This document shows positions 1-13,719 of a stretch of DNA of 64,000 nucleotides, one piece after another. The stretch comes from Nemophila menziesii (lineage: Eukaryota; Streptophyta; Magnoliopsida; Boraginales; Hydrophyllaceae): NCBI GenBank assembly GCA_029959085.1, contig JARWIR010000002.1, positions 61,062,154 to 61,126,153 of the forward strand, read 5' to 3'. A program made the position numbers and the translations under genes. Each line of letters begins with the position of its first letter. Position 1 is the stretch's first letter. The notes below the pieces were generated by a model. The model worked only from the letters and a program-made list of their open reading frames with translations. It was not told the origin of the DNA and ran no database searches.

Positions 1-596
1 GATGATGAAGTCTCAACCTTAATAATGTAACAATAAACCTAAACCCATAATATTGCAAGAATTACTCCAAATATGATCATAATAAAAAAAAATTCAAGAA
101 TGTACCTAATATTTGTAGATTAAATTGTGTGTTGATAATGCCCCACCTTGTTATAAGCTTCCAAATGGTTAGAGATGAATTGGAGAAGGTATTGCAAAAA
201 ATTTGAATGAGTTTGATTGATGTTTTTGGGAGAAATTGGGAGAAAAAATGGGGTTTTTGGGGTTTAAGGAGATAAAAATACAGACTGTCCATATATGCAC
301 GTCAAATTTACCGACGACACATAAAGTCGTCAGTAAACTAAATAAGTCGTCGCTATATTCTAGATTTAGCGACGAATTTAAAATATGTCGGTAAGTTACC
401 GAGGACAAATCCAATCAGAAAAAAAAAGGTTAACGATGGCGTTTTATGATTTACCCACGAGACAAGTCGTCGGTAAATTACCGGCGAGTCATTTCTCGTG
501 GGTAATAACCTGTCGTCGGTAAATAACAAAAGATTACCGACGACTTTGCGTGTCGTCGGTAAACACTCGTGGGTAAAACCCCAATCTGTAGTAGTG
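1..596. mobile_element. Terminal segment of a CACTA (En/Spm) DNA transposon
   Basis: The segment ends at 596 with the complement of CACTACTACAGATTGGGG, the terminal inverted repeat form that gives CACTA elements their name. The adjoining 300 bp are packed with short direct and inverted subterminal motifs of the type GTCGTCGGTAA / TTACCGACGAC (about 305-350, 390-410, 465-485, 512-565), which is the usual subterminal arrangement where the transposase binds. The other terminus, the transposase genes and the left target duplication lie outside the window. The first 300 bp contain no convincing ORF. The superfamily call is firm; whether the element is autonomous cannot be seen. Confidence 0.82.
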
Positions 597-3016
<2,420 letters not shown>

Positions 3017-6000
3017 GAGACACGGAGTTCTTTACCTTGGATGGATTATTCTTCATTTCCTACCTAGACTTATCGAGATAGGACGTATATTCTCCCCACC
3101 AAGCGTATCGATTCAAAAAGGGCCGACTCTTATCTTAGGACATTACCAAAATGATCAAAAGACCTATTAATTCTTCGATACATTACTTGATATTCGAGAT
3201 CGGGTTTTGCATCAGCAATTCACAAAAAAAGATCTGTCATGTCCAGAAAGGTAAGATCGATCGTAACAATTCAAGGGGCTATTGATGAGCCACAATTAAG
3301 TTCCAATTGGCATTGGTCAAGTTAAGGCTACAACCTTAGGTTGCTTGCAGGATAAGGCTACAATCAGGGAGAAATATTAGTTGAATAATATTTTACATGA
3401 TCAAACCAAGGAGACGAATTTACACATACCCAGGGACCAAATATATCTTCTTCATGCATCTTAATAAGCATGAACCCGATAGGGGCCCACAAATTCCTTA
3501 CGTTCTCAATTTATCTATATATACCCAATACATACCTCTAAAAATGGGTACGCTTGATTCATTACTCTAAATTCATTGTCCATGAATATAATCAAAACTT
3601 CCATAGATCTCTCCCGGTTCATTAGAATATCCAAGGTCATGATATTGATTTGAGCGTAAGAGTGTCATCAGAAACAAAACTTCGGCCACACGTATAGATA
3701 AAACATTGACATATCAAGAAGAAACTTCAGGTAAGCATTATTATACTTACGATCCTTCAGAAGTTTCCCCAACCAATAAAATAAAAAATCATTACAATTA
3801 GAGATAAATTAACCATCAACTTGATATGTGAACATGACACAAAATTAAAAATTACAGTAAGAAATAAGGACACAACTAGCAAAATAAATAAATTAAACTA
3901 AATGATATTTTTTTCTAGGGTCATAAAATCTCCGATATATTTTCCTCGAATATTATGGAATTGCTAAAAAATACGAATGTTGTGGTTTAATATTATTAAC
4001 CTACGTTAGGCATAGAGGGGTCGACACTTTCTCCATCCTCCCTGACCCACCTTCATTGTCGTTAAATCGACTTTTGTATATCTACCCACCACTAGCTTCT
4101 CCTGCACACAAAACAAACAAATTCTAATACAGTCGACTAAATTAAAACCCAAAAATAAAATCGAGTTGAATAAAAAACCGATAAAATTATTCAGTTTGGT
4201 ATAGGATTTAAAATATATCGATGGCTCTTTTTTATGTGAAGTCGAACCGAAAAACCGATTTTTTTTAAATATATCCTAAAAGCTATACATTGTATCCCGG
4301 ACTGGAACACGACTTTTTGTGAACAGACCGAGTTTTGTAAAATGATGTTGTTCTTGTGTTAAATGTATATTACGAAAATTGTTTAGGTTCTTTTTAGGGA
4401 AGTTTTTTTAGGTTTTTTTGGGGAAAAATTGTTTAGATTAAACATTAAACCAAAATTTATTTTTCTCATTATCCCACACCGACATGATGCTTATCCCACG
4501 AAACCATCAAGAACTATAATGCATAACGACTAGATCGACAATAATACAAAGCCAATGCCTTTATCAAAAGGAAGATATTCTCAAGAACATCAAGTAAAAG
4601 TTTGATTTCGTCCATTAAAACCCTAAAATATATATCTCAAGGGATATTTACTACTCGCTTATAATCATTGTTAAACTCTTTCTAAAAATCAAATCTAAAC
4701 CAAATATGAATCGAATTTTAAAACCAAACAAAAAGATTATTTTGCAAACTGAAACATTCATTATAATTTAAGAAAGGTATATAACGAATCTAAAATATAA
4801 AAAGTATAAGTTAAACTAAGTGACATTTTTTTCTAGGCTAATAAATATCTCTGGTATATTTTACTCGAATATTATGAAAAGGCCAAATAATACAAATGTC
4901 GTAATTTGTTATTCTGGAACAGCGTTGGTCATGTAGGCGTCGAAACTTCATCCATCCTCCATGTCGCACCTTAATTGTCGTCAAACCTAGTTTTGTATAT
5001 TTTCTCTTCACTATCTTCTCCATTAGAGTGACTGAATTAAAACTAGAAAAAAACTCAACTGAATAAAAAACTGATAAAATCGTTCAGTTCAGTTTTTTCT
5101 TGTTAAATCAAATCAAAAAATCGAACTTCTGTGTGTAGAACCAAAAAAGTATACTTTGTATAAAGAATCGAAACACAACTTTTATGAACGGACCGAGGTT
5201 TTTAAAATGACATCGTTCTAGTGTCAGATATATTATATAAATTATTTTGGTTTTTCAGTGAGATGTTTTAGGTTAAACATTAACAAAATAGTTCTATGAT
5301 CATTCTCCCACACTCGCACGATGTGTATCATATGGCGCCGTCAAGACTTATCATCCATAACTACTAGATCCATAACAATAAGAAGTTGGCGCCTTTATTA
5401 ACCATTATATATTCTCAAGAAAATTAGTTAAAAGAATGATTTTGTCAATTCAAACCATAAAATATATATCTTTCAAGTTATCGCTAATACTTGCTTATTA
5501 TTATTTTTAAACTCCTTCCAAAAACCAAATCCAAACTAGATCTTAATCGAACTCCAAAACCAATTTTTGCACACTGAAATAATTAATTTTTTTACGGTGA
5601 AATCAAGAAAGAAAACATGTTCTTTTTTTTTTGACTGAAAGAAAAAAAATTCAGCGCATAGGAAAGTAAATACCGAACAAAAAATATAAAAAATATAAAT
5701 TAAACTATATTATATTTTTTCTAGGATCATACAATCTGCGACATATTTTATCTGGATATTATTCAAATGCCAAAAAAGTCGTGCTTTGATATTCTTGACC
5801 AACTTTAGTTGTGGAAGTGTCGACGCCTCCTCCACCCTCCCTGGCTCACCTTTATTTTTGCTAAACCTACTTTTGCATATTTACTTGTCACTATCTTCTC
5901 CACTACACACAAAACATACCATTCAATACGGTTGACTAAATTCAAACAAGAAAACAAAACCTAACATAATCGAAAACCAATAAAATTGTTCAGTGTGTTA

Positions 6001-7164
6001 TAGGATCTTTAAAAATTAATGGTTTTTTCCATGAAATTGAAAGGAAAAGACAAACTTCTATATTTAGAACTAAAGAACTAAACTTTACATACTGAACCAT
6101 AACACAACTTTTATGAAGGAGCCCAGTTTTGTAAAATGACGTCGTTCTGGTGTCTTCAAATATAAACGTTGAAACATAACTTACTCTTCTTATTCACCCG
6201 CACCACATCATCCATAACGACCAGTTCCACAATAATACGAAGCCCAAGCCTTTATCAAGATGAATATATTATCAAGAACATCAATTAAAAGTCTGATTTT
6301 GTAAATTTAAAAACGTGAAAAATATATATTTTTCCAGGTATTGTCACTACTTGCATATGACCATTTTTAAACTCCTCCAAAAAACCAAATCTGAACCAAA
6401 TTTGAATTGATATCCAAAACCAAAGCAAAATATTATTTTGCACATTGAAACATTTAATTATAATTGTTGGAAAGTATGTACCAAATCTAAAATATAAAAA
6501 ATATAAATTAAACGAAATGATATTTTTTTCTAGACTAATAAAATCCTCGATTATTTTGTTTGAATTATAAATGTCATGCTTTGAAATTCTCGACCAGCGT
6601 TAGTCATGGAGTTTCCAACAACTCTTCCATAATCCCTAACCATCTTTATTATCGTTAAAGTTACTTTTGTATATTTACTCATCACTACCTTTTCCACTAT
6701 GCAGAAAACACACCCTCTAATACTGTTGACTAATTAAAACAAGATTACAAAACGAACCGAATCGAGAAGTGATTTCAAAAAAATCGATGGTACGTTTTAT
6801 TTAGTGAAACCGAAACCGAAAATTTATACTTTGTATACACCGAAACATGAATTTTTCGAACAAATCGTTAAAAGATAGAGTGGTGTCAATATATTATAGA
6901 AAATATTTTGGTTTTTTCTGGTGAAATTTATTTGGGTTAAACATTATAACATAATTTAGTCTTCTCAATCTCCCTACCCTGCTTGTCCCATGGCCTTCAA
7001 TAACTGCCATCCACCACCCCTACTTTTTTCTTTTTAGGAGAGAGTCATGTTGAAACGTGTCAATGTAAGATTACAAACTCACCACGTACCCCTCCATTCT
7101 CATTTAGCCTCTCGCCACGTACACTTAGGAAAATTCTAGCATTTCTAATAGAACTTTGCTCTGC

Positions 7165-7173
7165 TATATAAAA
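7165..7173 (+). promoter_or_regulatory. TATA box ahead of the 31-codon ORF (unit 1)
   Basis: TATATAAAA lies about 60 bp before the ATG at 7229, with ACGT-core motifs (CCACGTAC at about 7082 and 7116) upstream and a CT-rich, then A-rich, leader downstream. This is the normal shape of a plant core promoter with a short 5' UTR. Confidence 0.5.
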
Positions 7174-7228
7174 TTCCTCTTCTTCTTTCCTAGTTTCCAA
7201 CATAACAAAAGCACACTTCAAAAAAACA

Positions 7229-7324
7229 ATGGACTTTTCAGCAACAATATCTAATGATGAAAATCAACAACACAACCAATTTTCAGCACAAAACGCACTT
7301 AACAGATATTCTCAAGAAAATTAG
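7229..7324 (+). CDS. 31-codon ORF with promoter-like upstream (unit 1)
   Basis: ATG to TAG, 31 codons, beginning MDFSATISNDE and rich in Asn/Gln. The context AAAACAATGG is good for plant initiation, and a TATA box lies about 60 bp upstream. The segment replaces about 70 bp of the fourth sub-repeat, so it looks like the 5' end (promoter, leader, first codons) of a gene spliced into repeat DNA. The frame is open in all three units with only two amino-acid changes. I do not recognise the protein. It may be a captured gene start rather than a functional small peptide. Confidence 0.35.
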   Translation: MDFSATISNDENQQHNQFSAQNALNRYSQEN

Positions 7325-7821
7325 GTATAACTTTGATTTTGTCAATTAAAACCTTAAAAATATATCTTTCAAAGTATCTTTGCTACTTGTTTATAATCCT
7401 TGTTAAATTCCACCTAAAAATTGAATACTAACAAAATTTCAATTCAATCTGAAAGATAATTCTGTGCACTGAAATTCTAAAATATGATTTTAGGAAGGTA
7501 TATAATGAATCAGGTTGGATTAAAAGATTTGTATTACATCTCATCTTTGGTTTAGTTTTGGTATTAGATTCAGATTTTGTCCAAACCATATCCGGTTCAA
7601 GTTTTATCCTCTTCTAATGGTAGTTTATCTTTTGATCAAGTTTATCCAGTTTAATTAAAAAATTATTTCTAACCAATTTAAATTACAAAATTTATGATAT
7701 AATTTAGTATGTTCATTTAATTATAGCAGCCAAATACTACTTAGATTTGATTTTGCTTGTGAAATTTAATTTGTTATTTATGGATAATTGTTAATATATA
7801 CATTATGGATTTTTCACATAG
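7325..7821. other. AT-rich intron-like or spacer DNA
   Basis: Contains the tail of the fourth sub-repeat (to about 7510) and then sequence with no ORF. From about 7570 it is shared with the fourth NAR2 segment (33757 onward), so it belongs to the gene-derived block rather than to the sub-repeats. Equivalent stretches are 17163-17658 and 26991-27486. Confidence 0.5.
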
Positions 7822-7930
7822 GTACCGACATATAATTGTGATTTATGGTATTGTCAATGATAAGACCTTCACAAACAAGGAATAAGATGATAATCATGTC
7901 ATTCCAGTAAAGTACACACTAATTGTTTTG
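7822..7930 (+). pseudogene. Exon-like fragment bounded by AG and GT (unit 1)
   Basis: A 109-nt block preceded by a T-rich tract ending ...CACATAG and followed by GTAAGAT, the consensus arrangement for a plant internal exon. One frame reads IYGIVNDKTFTNKE, a TAA stop, then DDNHVIPVKYTLIVL, so the reading is broken once. I do not recognise the parent gene. The block recurs in all three units and in the diverged copy at 33890, always the same distance ahead of the NAR2 remnant. Confidence 0.4.
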
Positions 7931-8588
7931 GTAAGATATTACTTACTAGTTTAGATTAAAAAATTTAAAAGGGTTGTGATGTTTGTAGAAAATGTGAGTA
8001 GACTAATAATTAAAAGTTCGACGGTTTTATTCTATTTTCTCTATAGTAATTATATGGTTTAGAGTAATTTTGATAGATGAAATTTTGTTAACCATTGTTG
8101 TAAATTTTCAAAAGACTAAGAGACTTGCTATTCTACTTAGTTCTTTGTTAAATCCATGTAGTGTCTAGTATGAGGTTGATCACCCATCCTCGAGCTTTCC
8201 CATTCTTGGGTTGATCACCTTAATATAATAATATGTTTCGCCTCTTTTCGTGTCATTTTTTTGTGTTGTTCTTCCAGAAAAAAAATGTTAAGGTCTAAGA
8301 GAAAATTATCTTTTGATTGGTACTCTAGATAAGTGATTTAGATTGTATAAGTTATATAGATATGCAATCTCTTACTAATTGATAATTAAATTGGTTATTT
8401 GTATGAACATTTTGTTGTATATGTATTTCTGTGTTAATCAGTATTATGTAAATAGCTTAGATCTACGAAATTAACAAAAAAGACTGAATATTATTGAAGA
8501 GTACACTATGAGATAACATACAATATTTGTATACCTACTGATTATTAACCCCAAATTTTCTAACAAGTTTTTTAATTCAATATTTCAG
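7931..8588. other. Intron-like AT-rich stretch between exon-like fragment and NAR2 remnant
   Basis: No ORF. Starts with a good donor (GTAAGATATT) and ends with an acceptor-like TATTTCAG at 8581-8588, so it could be an old intron. Equivalent stretches are 17769-18425, 27597-28248 and about 34007-34719. Confidence 0.45.
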
Positions 8589-8676
8589 AGTTCTGGGAAG
8601 ACAAGATAAATTTAATCTCAAGAGTTACCAAATAATAATTGATAAATATGCATACATGTATTGTAGCAGTCTTAAT

Positions 8677-9125
8677 GGCTGGGAAGTCAAGATAACCTTA
8701 ATATGGTCATACAACACGAGTCTTCTAGAACGAACAAACTAAAGCTACAAGACTTTAAAATTAAAGTTATGTTATGCACCGATTAGCCAAGAAGATCGTG
8801 TATGGAGGAAAACAAAGGATGATTTAATGAAATACAAGACTTGTCAACACAAAATTATTTAGCAACCATATATAAAATATTCATCCAAGATGACCTTTAC
8901 ATGGACGGTGAAAAAGAAATTCCTTCAACTACGTATTTTGTGAGGGTTTATGCTTTTGATTCTGTCGGGGATGAAGCAGCCTATAAACAAACAAACTACT
9001 TGTTTAATGTTAAAGCAATTAGTTGACGCCATGCTACTCTTCATATTTTTTCTGTTTGCTTTTCTGCTTTCTCTCTTATCTCCTTCGGTGTCTTCTATAA
9101 CATGGAGAAAAGAAATTCCAAGTAG
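8677..9125 (+). pseudogene. NAR2/NRT3 high-affinity nitrate transporter accessory protein, remnant (unit 1)
   Basis: NAR2 (NRT3.1, WR3) is the small membrane-anchored partner that NRT2 nitrate transporters need at the root-cell plasma membrane. Several family signatures are readable: SYKTLKLKLCYAPIS, a DDLMKYKTCQHKI segment (family form KDKTCQ.KIV), FTWTV, TTYFVRVYAFDS, the C-terminal ISGRH.TL motif, and a last hydrophobic segment ending EKRKS. The copy is dead. There is a TAA in place of the Ser codon before SYKTL, a TAG before QPY, a one-base deletion after the FTWTV segment that splits the reading at about 8914, and, only in this copy, TGG to TGA at about 9024. The N-terminal signal-peptide region is missing. 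Upstream 8589-8676 reads as unrelated sequence after an acceptor-like CAG. Confidence 0.85.
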
Positions 9126-9299
9126 CTATCTAGCATTCAAGAAATCATATAAGTTCGCTATAATCATAAGTTGTAAAAGTTAAATAGTAATTTTCCATAT
9201 GTATAATGTTGACACGCCCGACCTTAGTATGTATGTTCGTTACAATAATAAGTTGTAAGAGTTGAGAAATCATTTTACAAATATATATATATACTAGAA

Positions 9300-10458
9300 A
9301 TGCCCATGAAGGTACTACAAATCATTCTATTTTTTATAAAAATAGTTAAATGAAAATCATAAAAATATATCAATACATATAATTACCATCTTCTATTTGT
9401 ATCTATACATTTCTCATACTGTTTGATATACGATCATCTTCTATGATCTACCTAGAGACACTAAAAAATTAATCTAGAAAAGGTAGAAAATTTTAACTTC
9501 ACCTAAATATAATCCCTCTGAATGAGTTTGTTTGATTATCAATCAGTTAATAAGGATTTGCAACTCAGTAAAAAGATTTCCAAGGCAGACAATAAGGTGT
9601 GAGCAATTATATCATTCTTGGCTTAAGCTACCACTGACTATAATGCTACAATCTCTCACTAAATCCTGTTAAATACTCCATGACATAACTTAACTACTAA
9701 AATATACCAGGTAAAACATCTTTTAATGTCAGACAACCAACATTTTCAGCATAGAAAATATTTCATCCAAATCTTATGTGCTCTGACACTTTACATGAGA
9801 TTAATTGTTTTCGAGTTTCATGATCTATCATGGAATTTAAAGAAGAAGGTTATGCAATAATTCAGTATAGATCATTCTAAAGCTTATAATAAGTTTTCAA
9901 CATACTTATATGAAGGAGCTCTAGCAATACTTAAATGCAGGAGCCTCGATAAGATACACTCAGATTACGCTCACATCAGATAGAGTCAGTATACTAAAAA
10001 ATTCAAACAAATTTCAATCTGAAAGAATTTAATTGAAAAAAATAAATACTACAAGAGGATTTAATTCGTGTTTACCCCTTGAGCAGTGAAAATCGATTGA
10101 TGATTGAATAGTTTGGATCACAAATCTTCTTACGGTGAAGAAGACTCTTGTTCATAACCTAAGAGCCTCAGATATTTGCTTTGTGAATTTTTTGTGTATA
10201 GAACAGAGAGGGAGAAATAATATAGTGTTAACTGAATTTTGTGAAATAGAGTTCTATCTAACCTCTAACTCCATCTGATGAGATATATAGTGGGTAGTTA
10301 TTTTATCTAATAAAATAAACCCACGTCAAAAAAAATATAACTCCCAAATTTTGAGTTTAAACCTTTTAAATTCAAAAACAAAAAATTGTAACTGAATATT
10401 TTGGCGGACAAAAATTAAATTAATAAATAATATATATTTATATTATTTATTTCTTTCA
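9300..10458 (-). mobile_element. Ty1/copia 3' LTR, unit 1 (outer end not resolved)
   Basis: On the minus strand the polypurine tract GGCGAGTGGGAGAA (10459-10472) is followed at once by TGAAAGAAATAAATAAT, the usual PPT-TG start of an LTR. Within the LTR a TATATATCTC box lies at about 10280-10290 on the minus strand. The LTR end and target duplication could not be placed. Homology to the copia-free fourth segment stops near 9320, so the outer edge must lie at or above that point. Confidence 0.55.
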
Positions 10459-10472
10459 TTCTCCCACTCGCC

Positions 10473-11567
10473 AACATCTTATCCATAGAATCCACATCTC
10501 ATTATATCATATCTTCCCATATACACACTTGAATTAAAAATATCATCATACTTGGCAAATAGGTCGTGCGACCAGCAAGCATATGAGCATACGTTAATAA
10601 TAACTTGTTAGGATACATAGTTTCTCAAAATAGCTTCATCCGTTACGTATCCTGCAGTATCCCAGACTAACAATATTTTGTATCACATTACAGTAACTCT
10701 CACCCCTTCTAATTTATATCACAACTTCTATGTGTAAAAGAGTTCTCTGTCATTTTGTTTTTGTGTCTCACTATCTTGTTATAGTCTGTATTGACATACA
10801 TGATCGGTTAACCTACAAGCACACACTTTGATACTCCCTTTACACTAATATCCTTTTATATTTATTAGGTTGCTTTCTCAAACATACCCCATTAGACCGA
10901 ATCATTCATGATCATTGGTAATGTGTTCAAAGTAGCATACACCTAATCAAGATATCAAGATATCAAGATATAGGTAAAAGTAATACGAGCACAAATCAAA
11001 AGCATCACACAGTACAGAAACAGGGATCAGTTTTTCACTTCCTTTTGGTCGAAGCACACGTGGTATGACACACGTGTTATGGTATTATTCATATATCTCA
11101 AATTGTATGTTGCAATTTTATAAATACCATAAAAATATATAATTAGACAAACTTCGTTGCCTAAGATGAATTCTTCGATCGATCAACTCTCCTATGAAAT
11201 CAATCGAGCAACTCAAACCTGGCTGTTATAGACTAAGTAGACAGTGGGATTCTACTTCGATCATAATATAAGCTTAACATGGTTTATCCATGTCTAAGAT
11301 CTCATCTTAACACTTAGTTAAGGCAACTATCTTAATTCAAGTTATCTTAAGGGTTCTTCATTACTATGAGTTAGTCTCATCTTTGCGCATTTCTTATGCC
11401 AAAGTCGATTGCCCGTGTGACAGGGCCAATCTCAGTCTATAGGACATACATACTTACAAAATCACACACAATATAACACATATCAAACATGATATTATTA
11501 AAATGAACAGTTAAAAAAACATACTAATGGAAATATATACATGAATGCACAAAAACTAGCAATAATT
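10473..11567 (-). other. Copia 3' untranslated region, unit 1
   Basis: A 1.1 kb stretch between the RNase H stop and the PPT, on the minus strand. No ORF. It holds a short palindrome-rich part with CACACGTGTCATACCACGTG (about 11054-11078), two overlapping G-box-like CACGTG cores. Equivalents are 20277-21373 and 30037-31135. Confidence 0.5.
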
Positions 11568-12807
11568 CATACATTATATATCTTGCTGAATCCAATAGAT
11601 CTAACATGATCCATGAATACATCTCTTGGGATGACCTTTATGAATGGATCGACAAGAATATTGCGTGTGGGTATATATTGCAAAGTAACATCCTTTTAAG
11701 TAATTATATCTCTAGTGAAGTTATACTTTATATCAATGTGTTTGGTCTTGTTGAGATATTTTGGATCTTTCACATAAGCCATTGTATCTTGTCTATCACA
11801 GTATATTTTAATTGGACTCCCACTATAATCAGAGAATCCTAAATTTTCGAACAACCTTTTTAACCAAACAGCTTCCTGAACCGCAGCTGAGCATGCTAAA
11901 AATTCAGCTTCCATTGTAGACAAAGTTACACAGGTTTGTTTCTTGCTACTCCATGAAATTGCGCAATTATTCAGAAATAATACATAACCTGAAGTGGATT
12001 TACGCCCATCTATATCACCAGCCCAATCGGCATCTGTATATCCTTCTAGGCGTAATCTATCTCCTCGAAAGCATAAGGATCTTTAGTGTCTTTTAGATAT
12101 CTCAATATCATTTTCAAAGCTTTCCAGTGCTCTTGTCCAGGGTTCGATTGAAAACGACTAACTAAACCTAAAGCATAACATATATCTGGTCTCGTACACA
12201 TCATAACATACATAAGACTACCAATGGCATTAGAATATGATGATGTTAACATTTTAAGTTTCTCTTCTATGGTACTAGGACACATGTCGAGAGTTAAGTT
12301 TATTCATACCAAAGCGCTCAAGTACATTCATGATGTAAGGTTCTTGAGATAAAGATAATAGTCTTCTAGACCTATCTCTGTGTATCTTAACACCAAGAAT
12401 ATAATTTGCTTCTCTCATACCTTCCATATCGAATTGAGAAGCTAGCCACTCCTTATTAGCTTGAATAACTCTTTATCATTCCCATCTAATAGGATGTCAT
12501 CCTCATATAGAGATAAAATTATGAATTTTTTCTTGGAACATTTTATATAAACACAGTGGTATTCACTTATCATCTCAAATCCATTTGACGAGATGACTTC
12601 ATGAAATCTCAAATTCCATTGTCTCGAGGATTGCTTAAGACCATAGATTTATTTCAAAAATCTACATACAATATTCTCTTGATATTTTGCAACGAAACCC
12701 GAGGGTTGTTCTATGAAGATTACCTCCTCTAAATCTCCATTTAGAAATGCAGTTTTAACATCCATTTGACACAACTCTAGACTGAGATACGCCACAATAG
12801 CTAAAAA
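11568..12807 (-). pseudogene. Ty1/copia polyprotein remnant: reverse transcriptase and RNase H (unit 1)
   Basis: Read on the minus strand from 12807 down. Reverse transcriptase starts in mid-domain with DVKTAFLNGDLEE, then SLY-EDDILLDGND. In this copy the expected Val-Asp of YVDD reads Glu-Asp (GAGGAT at about 12499-12504), and a base is lost just after it. The RNase H-like part follows: SNAIGSLMYVMMCTRPDI, AEFLACSAAVQEAVWLK, TKHIDIKYNF. Several frameshifts and stops. The 5' half of the element is absent because the unit boundary cuts through reverse transcriptase. Confidence 0.88.
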
Positions 12808-13719
12808 GAGACATGGAGTTCTTTACCTTGGATGGATTATTCTTCATTTCCTACCTAGACTTATCGAGATAGGTCGTATATTCTCCCTACCAAGCGTATC
12901 GATTCAAAAAGGGCCGACTCTTATGTTAGGACATTACCAAAATGATCAAAAGACCTATTAATTCTTCGATAGATTACATGATATTCGAGATCAGGTTTTG
13001 CATCAGCAGTTCACAATAAGATATTCGTCACGTCCGGAAAGGTAAGATCAATCGTAACAATTCAAGGGGCTATTGATGAGCCACAATGAAGTGCCAATTG
13101 GCATTGGTCAAGTTAAGGCTACAACCTAAGGTTACTTGCAAGATAAGGCTACAATCAGGGAGAAATATTAGTTGAATAATATTTTACATGATCAAACCAA
13201 GGAGACGAATTTACACATACCCAGTGACCAAATATATCTTCTTCATGCATCTTAATAAGCATGAACCCGATAGGGGCCCACAAATTCCTTACGTTCTCGA
13301 TTTATCTATATATACCCAATACATACCTTTAAAAATGGGTACTCTTGATTCATTACTCTAAATTCATTGTCCATGAATATAATCAAAACTTCCATAGATC
13401 TCTCCCGGTTCATTAGAATATCCAAGGTCATGATATTGATTTGAGCGTAAGAGTGTCATCAGAAACAAAACTTCATGTAGTCCAAACTTAGTGTCTAGTT
13501 TCAGGTACCTTCGGCCACACGTATAGATAAAACATTGACATATCAAGAAGACACTTCAGGTAAGCATTATTATACTTACGATCCTTCAGAAGTTTCCCCA
13601 ACCAACAAAATAAAAAATCATTACAATTAGAGATAAACTAACCATCAACTTGATATGTGAACATGACACAAAATTAAAAATTACAGTAAGAAATAAGGAC
13701 ACAACTAGCCAAATATATA

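Larger units (their letters stand above)
3891..7510. repeat. Array of four diverged 0.8-1.0 kb sub-repeats (unit 1)
   Basis: Landmarks recur in the same order at about 3891, 4809, 5698 and 6506: AATTAAACTAA, a TTTTTTCTAGG box, TCCATCCTCC, ACTTTTGTATATTTACTC, GAACCGAAAAACCGA, ACATCGTTCTAGTGTC, CTCCCACAC, AGATATTCTCAAGAA. Copies are clearly diverged from each other, much more than the 9.8 kb units are. The fourth copy is interrupted by about 290 bp carrying a TATA box and a short ORF. No protein of known type is encoded. Confidence 0.85.
3017..12807. repeat. 9.8 kb tandem unit, copy 1
   Basis: First of three head-to-tail copies (offset to copy 2 is 9791 bp). It begins AGAGACACGGAGTTC after unrelated upstream DNA and ends inside the copia reverse transcriptase. 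Order: unidentified leader 3017-3890; sub-repeat array 3891-7510; exon-like fragment 7822-7930; NAR2 remnant 8677-9125; copia 3' LTR ending at 10458; copia 3' untranslated part 10473-11567; copia coding remnant 11568-12807 (minus). It differs from the others by scattered substitutions and small indels: 37 bp present in copy 2 at 13471-13507 are missing at about 3681. Confidence 0.95.

Noticed and set aside
3891..7510. Sub-repeat array considered as a CRISPR-like or satellite array
   Set aside because: Repeat length of 0.8-1.0 kb, strong divergence, only four copies and a plant nuclear context exclude CRISPR; too few copies to call a satellite.
11606..11842. Plus-strand 78-codon ORFs at 11606, 21413 and 31175
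   Set aside because: Antisense shadows of the copia RNase H domain.
13364..13546. Minus-strand 60-codon ORF (LGYSNEPGEIYGSFDYIHG), with a counterpart at 23166-23354
   Set aside because: The wording looks protein-like, but I could not match it to a family, and it is broken by a 37-bp deletion in unit 1. Not supported as a gene.
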